From Clostridia bacterium (lineage in GTDB: Bacteria; Bacillota; Clostridia; Christensenellales; UBA1242): 8,096 nucleotides of DNA. The first letter of the stretch is position 1; every line of letters begins with the position of its first letter. The position numbers and the translations under genes are program-made. The stretch lies in assembly GCA_017618475.1 (NCBI GenBank), contig JAFZUF010000082.1, positions 1 to 8,096 of the forward strand, read 5' to 3'. Below the pieces are notes generated by a model, which was not told the origin of the DNA, ran no database searches, and saw only the letters and a program-made list of their open reading frames with translations. This document shows positions 5,096-8,096 of this stretch, in pieces.

Positions 5096-5713
5096 TTAGT
5101 CTAAATACTCGCTTATGTCAAAGTCTATTTCGTCGCCACTTCCGTATGTTTCACTGCTTACGGGTATGGCTTCGTTTGCTTCTACTTTTTCGTCTTCGGT
5201 TATTTTAGCGTTTAACTTGTCGGCTAAATCACTTAAAGCCTTTTCTTTCTTTACGGGGTCGTCTATCATGGCATCAATTTTTTGTGCAACAGGGTTGTTG
5301 TCAATAAGGCCACCAAAACGACGTTGTACATAATCGCCGTATGCACTTTTTTGCCTTTCTTGGTATCGTCTTGCGCTTGTAGTTTCGCCTTGTGCTAATT
5401 GCCTGCCCTTAGTGATGCTATAAGCACTAAAACTGCGTATTTGTTGCATCTTCATACTTGGGGTATATTCAGCACCATAAGTTTGCTTTGCTTTTGCTTC
5501 TTTAAAAAGTAATGCTGTTGGGCTTTGGTGTTGTACTGCAACGCCCCTGCTTCGTTGGTAACTTTCATAAGCACTTAACTTGTTTTTAAAAATGTCGCGT
5601 TGCTTGGTGTATTGCTCGCTAGTCCAATTGTTAACGCGCATAATATACGCTTTAACTTCTCGGCTTGTCATTTTAATTTTTTTGCCGTTTTGCCACTTGT
5701 AGTATTGTTCCAT
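5096..5713 (-). CDS. Candidate terminal protein (protein primer for DNA replication)
   Basis: This 205-residue protein has a basic N-terminal two-thirds (MEQYYKWQNGKKIKMTSREV onward, with RVNNWTSEQYTKQRD, KNKLSAYESYQRSRG and RSFSAYSITKGRQLAQ). A helical segment PVKKEKALSDLADKLNAK (153-170) follows, then a short acidic tail rich in Ser, Tyr and Asp (SSETYGSGDEIDFDISEYLD). A phage with a protein-primed polymerase must encode a terminal protein, which binds DNA and offers a Ser, Thr or Tyr hydroxyl to start synthesis. Of the proteins visible, this is the best candidate by size (phi29 gp3 is 266), charge layout and closeness to the polymerase. I see no priming-residue motif I can prove. In phi29 the primer gene is upstream of the polymerase, whereas here it is downstream. 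The ribosome site is AAGAAAGGAC. Confidence 0.5.
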   Translation of the reverse strand: MEQYYKWQNGKKIKMTSREVKAYIMRVNNWTSEQYTKQRDIFKNKLSAYESYQRSRGVAVQHQSPTALLFKEAKAKQTYGAEYTPSMKMQQIRSFSAYSITKGRQLAQGETTSARRYQERQKSAYGDYVQRRFGGLIDNNPVAQKIDAMIDDPVKKEKALSDLADKLNAKITEDEKVEANEAIPVSSETYGSGDEIDFDISEYLD

Positions 5714-5781
5714 TGCTTTTTGTCCTTTCTTAATCTTCTAAAACCTTGCAATTGTTCGTAACGTTTGCGTGCATTGCTCAT
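5668..5781 (-). CDS. Possible 37-residue basic protein overlapping two genes
   Basis: An ATG overlaps the TGA of the 65-residue gene as ATGA, with AAGGGTG seven bases upstream. The frame runs 37 codons (MSNARKRYEQLQGFRRLRKD and on to TSGKTAKKLK) and ends in TGA inside the 205-residue gene, overlapping it by 46 bases. It is strongly basic, as small nucleic-acid-binding proteins are. The good ribosome site and the stop-start overlap argue for translation, while the short length and overlap argue against. It fills the 64-base gap between the flanking genes, which otherwise has no assigned role. Without homologues it stays tentative. Confidence 0.35.
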   Translation of the reverse strand: MSNARKRYEQLQGFRRLRKDKKQWNNTTSGKTAKKLK

Positions 5782-5975
5782 AACTTTACACCCTTAGCGT
5801 ATATGCTTGGCTTGCCACTTATAACTTGGTCGTTTAAAGCGTTGGTTAGTGCATCTTTAACAAACGCTTGAAAGTTAATACTATTAGCAAAGTTTAAAAT
5901 GGCTTCGTCTTTAATATAAAATGTTGTAACTTTACATGTACATTTTTTGCTGTACTTCACTTTGTATTTGTTCAT
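5778..5975 (-). CDS. Small protein of unknown function downstream of the polymerase
   Basis: This 65-residue protein, starting MNKYKVKYSKKCTCKVTTFY, is not recognised. The N-terminus is basic with two cysteines in a CTC pattern (residues 12-14). The middle reads IKDEAILNFANSINFQAFVK, probably helical, and the end is ISGKPSIYAKGVKL. No membrane segment or signal peptide is seen. A C-x-C pair alone is not evidence for a zinc site. The gene begins 15 bases after the polymerase stop; its ribosome site TAGAAAGGAC overlaps that TAG, so it should be translated from the same transcript as the polymerase. A replication accessory role is a guess from position only. Confidence 0.7.
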   Translation of the reverse strand: MNKYKVKYSKKCTCKVTTFYIKDEAILNFANSINFQAFVKDALTNALNDQVISGKPSIYAKGVKL

Positions 5976-5990
5976 TGTCCTGTGTCCTTT

Positions 5991-8096
5991 CTATATTTCA
6001 ATAAACATATTACCGTTGTAGTTTGTAAATACTACTTTGTCGTCTTCGCCTTTGGGGCGTAATTCTTCGCGTGCAAGGTATTTAAGTGTTGGTATCAATA
6101 CTTTACCACCTTTTACGTTCATTGCCACTAAGCAAAGATATTGTGCGCCGTATTCTATTTTGCGGTTAACTAATTCTAAGGTAGGCAAGTTATGCTTTTT
6201 GCCTTTTTGTTTCTTCTTTAAGTCAGCAATAATTGCGCTTAGGTTTATGCCCTTGCTGTGTACTTCTATTGCGTCATAGTCAATTGTGCTGTCTTTGTTA
6301 ACCCGTTCAATATCAATGTATGTTTTAGGCGCAATGTATTTTACGGCATCGCATTGCGCTTCTAACTTCAAACCGCCTAAGGCGTAAGCATCGGCCTTTG
6401 GGTAGTCGGCAAAAGCGTGTATGCTGTCCGTATCAATGTAAACAAACTTGTGCTTAATATCGCCTGCGCAAACTTCACGTATTTTACTAAGTATGTAACA
6501 ACGTGCCACACAGGTTACTAACGCACCAATAGCAACGTTCATGCTACTGCCTGCATCAATTTTTGTTTCGTCGCGTACAAAGTGTATTGCGCCTGTTTCT
6601 TCGTTCAATTCGTAGTGGCCTATTACCCTTTCTACACGCTCGGCAAGTTTGCCATAACTGCTGTTTAATTTAAGTTTTGTTGTTTGCTGTAAGGTTGCGT
6701 TTTTGTCTTTCTTGGCCTGCGCTTTTAACTCGTAGTTTTCATATACAAAAGGCGCATAAGCCTTTTTGCCTTTCTTCCATAAAAGCACTTCGTCACAACT
6801 AATTGTAAAGTCGTCGTACCACTCGGCCATTTCGTTTATTTCACGTTCAAACATTAAGTGCGTGCCACTTTCATTTATAACCTTTACAAAGTCTTTTTTA
6901 AAAGGGTCGTACCAAACGCCTAAGTAGTTTTCTTTTACGATGCCATACGCGCTTTTAAGTATGTAAACGGCTTCGTATTCGTCCTTGTTTGGCATGGCTT
7001 CGTACTCGCTTAACTTCTTGCGTACAGGCCTGCCTATAAGGTCGTTTATTACGCTCATAGCGTAGGGGTATTCGCTGTTTACGTCATACCTGTTCATAGG
7101 CCTACCCATGTTTTGCTTGGTTAATAACTTACCATTGTATAAAGGGTTAACAATAACCACGCCACCCCTGTACAAGTAGTTTTTACGTAAGTATTCGTCT
7201 TGTGCCTGTGTTAAAGGGTGTTGCTTTTGATAAGCCTTAATACGCATACGTTTGTTTTTTAAGTTTGGGTAAAGGCTACGTAATAACTCATGCTTAGCAA
7301 AACCGCCTGCGGTCATTATGTTGGTGTCTTTACCAAATATGTGCAACTCGTTAATGCTTTGTTGCTCAATGGTTACGTTAAATTGCTTAATAGCGAAGTA
7401 TAAGCCTTTAACGTCGTTTTCGCAATAGGCTATGTCGTCGTCGCTTATAGTGTCAACGTCAGTGCTTACGGCTTGGTATTCCATTGTTAACTTTCTTATA
7501 GGGTTGCCGTCGTTGTCGCGTACGTCTAAGTCGTTTAACAACTTCTTTAAGCCACCTGTTACAAGTTTCATAAAGTCGCGGTATTCAATAGCATGCACGT
7601 ATTTGTGGCGTGATGCGTTCTTATATTCTACCCAAAGTTTATAAGCGTATCGTGCGCCCATGTCGTTGTGTATGCTTTCATAAGTCCATGCTTGGCCTTT
7701 GTTATAGGCTTCGCCACTGCCACGTTTAACGTGTTGGTGTGGCTTCCATTTTTCGCGCCCTTTGGCTAGTATTTCATAGTCTATTTGTGCAAAGTCAAAA
7801 GTGCTGTTATAGCACCACCCAAACATGTAACCGCATGCGCATTGATAAAGTAAAAATGTTTCAAAGTCGTTAGTCATAAAAAAGCCGTTATATTCGTCGT
7901 AGCATTGCCACGCCCACGTTACGTTGTGCAAGCGTTTGCGCTTCGCATCGTTGTTTAAATCTTTAACTTTTTTAAATAACGCTTTATTGCTTAATAGTTT
8001 GCCGTCAAAGTACGTTTGTGTTTCAGTATCAATAGCAAAAGTACAAGCCTTTACAGGCTTTTTATAATCGTGGCCGTAAGTGGTTATTACCCACTT
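5991..8096 (-). CDS. Protein-primed family B DNA polymerase, phi29 type (5' end beyond window)
   Basis: A continuous frame of 701 codons runs from the right edge to TAG at 5991. Counting from the edge, all hallmark motifs are present: exonuclease I FAIDTET (Asp23, Glu25), exonuclease II NSTFD (97-101), exonuclease III YCEND (224-228), the YRGG motif coordinating synthesis and editing (309-312), palm motif A YDVNSEYP (Asp338), motif B KLKLNSSYGK (from 474), motif C YIDTDSIH (Asp555, Asp557) and KTY (591-593). The A-to-B spacing of 136 and B-to-C of 81 are close to phi29, so both terminal-protein regions TPR1 and TPR2 should be present. It would replicate linear DNA from a protein primer with strand displacement and 3'-5' proofreading. 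It is longer than phi29 polymerase (575), with extra residues in the exonuclease domain and C-terminus. A TTG at 7931 is internal, not the start. Confidence 0.95.
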   Translation of the reverse strand, partial: KWVITTYGHDYKKPVKACTFAIDTETQTYFDGKLLSNKALFKKVKDLNNDAKRKRLHNVTWAWQCYDEYNGFFMTNDFETFLLYQCACGYMFGWCYNSTFDFAQIDYEILAKGREKWKPHQHVKRGSGEAYNKGQAWTYESIHNDMGARYAYKLWVEYKNASRHKYVHAIEYRDFMKLVTGGLKKLLNDLDVRDNDGNPIRKLTMEYQAVSTDVDTISDDDIAYCENDVKGLYFAIKQFNVTIEQQSINELHIFGKDTNIMTAGGFAKHELLRSLYPNLKNKRMRIKAYQKQHPLTQAQDEYLRKNYLYRGGVVIVNPLYNGKLLTKQNMGRPMNRYDVNSEYPYAMSVINDLIGRPVRKKLSEYEAMPNKDEYEAVYILKSAYGIVKENYLGVWYDPFKKDFVKVINESGTHLMFEREINEMAEWYDDFTISCDEVLLWKKGKKAYAPFVYENYELKAQAKKDKNATLQQTTKLKLNSSYGKLAERVERVIGHYELNEETGAIHFVRDETKIDAGSSMNVAIGALVTCVARCYILSKIREVCAGDIKHKFVYIDTDSIHAFADYPKADAYALGGLKLEAQCDAVKYIAPKTYIDIERVNKDSTIDYDAIEVHSKGINLSAIIADLKKKQKGKKHNLPTLELVNRKIEYGAQYLCLVAMNVKGGKVLIPTLKYLAREELRPKGEDDKVVFTNYNGNMFIEI

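Noticed and set aside
7931..7931. TTG as the start codon of the DNA polymerase, giving a 646-residue protein
   Set aside because: The frame continues upstream to the window edge for 55 more codons, and those codons contain the exonuclease I motif FAIDTET, so the TTG is an internal Leu.
1..8096. Recoded TGA (Trp) genetic code, as in mycoplasma-type hosts
   Set aside because: Trp is TGG in the polymerase, and TGA ends the portal, 75- and 65-residue genes at sensible positions.
1..8096. tRNA genes, CRISPR arrays, insertion sequences or genome-end repeats
   Set aside because: Almost all sequence is coding. The two gaps of 143 and 174 bases contain only short inverted and direct repeats, with no cloverleaf, regular repeat-spacer pattern or transposase.

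Overview
The window reads as part of a small, AT-rich podovirus (tailed phage) genome with phi29-like, protein-primed replication. Twelve coding sequences, one of them low-confidence, all lie on the minus strand and are packed end to end. The strongest anchors are a protein-primed family B DNA polymerase at the right edge and a portal protein that aligns by eye with phi29 gp10 across its C-terminal half. TGG is used for Trp, TAA, TAG and TGA all act as stops, and purine-rich Shine-Dalgarno sites of the form GAAAGGAC precede most genes. That fits a standard-code Gram-positive host of Bacillota type. The host is an inference; nothing in the window names it.

Read in the direction of transcription (right to left), the first block is replication. 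It holds the polymerase (5' end beyond the window), a 65-residue unknown, a possible 37-residue basic ORF, a 205-residue candidate terminal protein, and a 75-residue beta-rich protein with an SSB-like tail. Two short non-coding stretches follow or interrupt this block: 4953-5095 and 4551-4724. Both hold promoter-like hexamers and inverted repeats, and they are the only non-coding gaps longer than 100 bases.

The second block is morphogenesis: coiled-coil scaffold, major capsid protein with a C-terminal Ig-like domain, portal with an unexpected C-terminal EF-hand-type loop, a fibre or receptor-binding candidate, a holin-like membrane protein, a lower-collar protein, and the start of a tail-knob protein that runs off the left edge. 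Genes here are separated by 28 bases or fewer, or overlap, so they probably form one late operon with translational coupling.

Together these genes would supply the core of protein-primed replication (polymerase, possible primer protein, possible ssDNA-binding protein), the prohead (scaffold, capsid, portal), the neck and tail (lower collar, knob, fibre), and one lysis component. Packaging ATPase, endolysin and genome ends are not in the window. No tRNA, rRNA, CRISPR array, insertion sequence or plus-strand gene is supported. By eye, the palindromes GATC, AGCT, TCGA and CCGG do not occur anywhere in the window, which suggests strong pressure from restriction.
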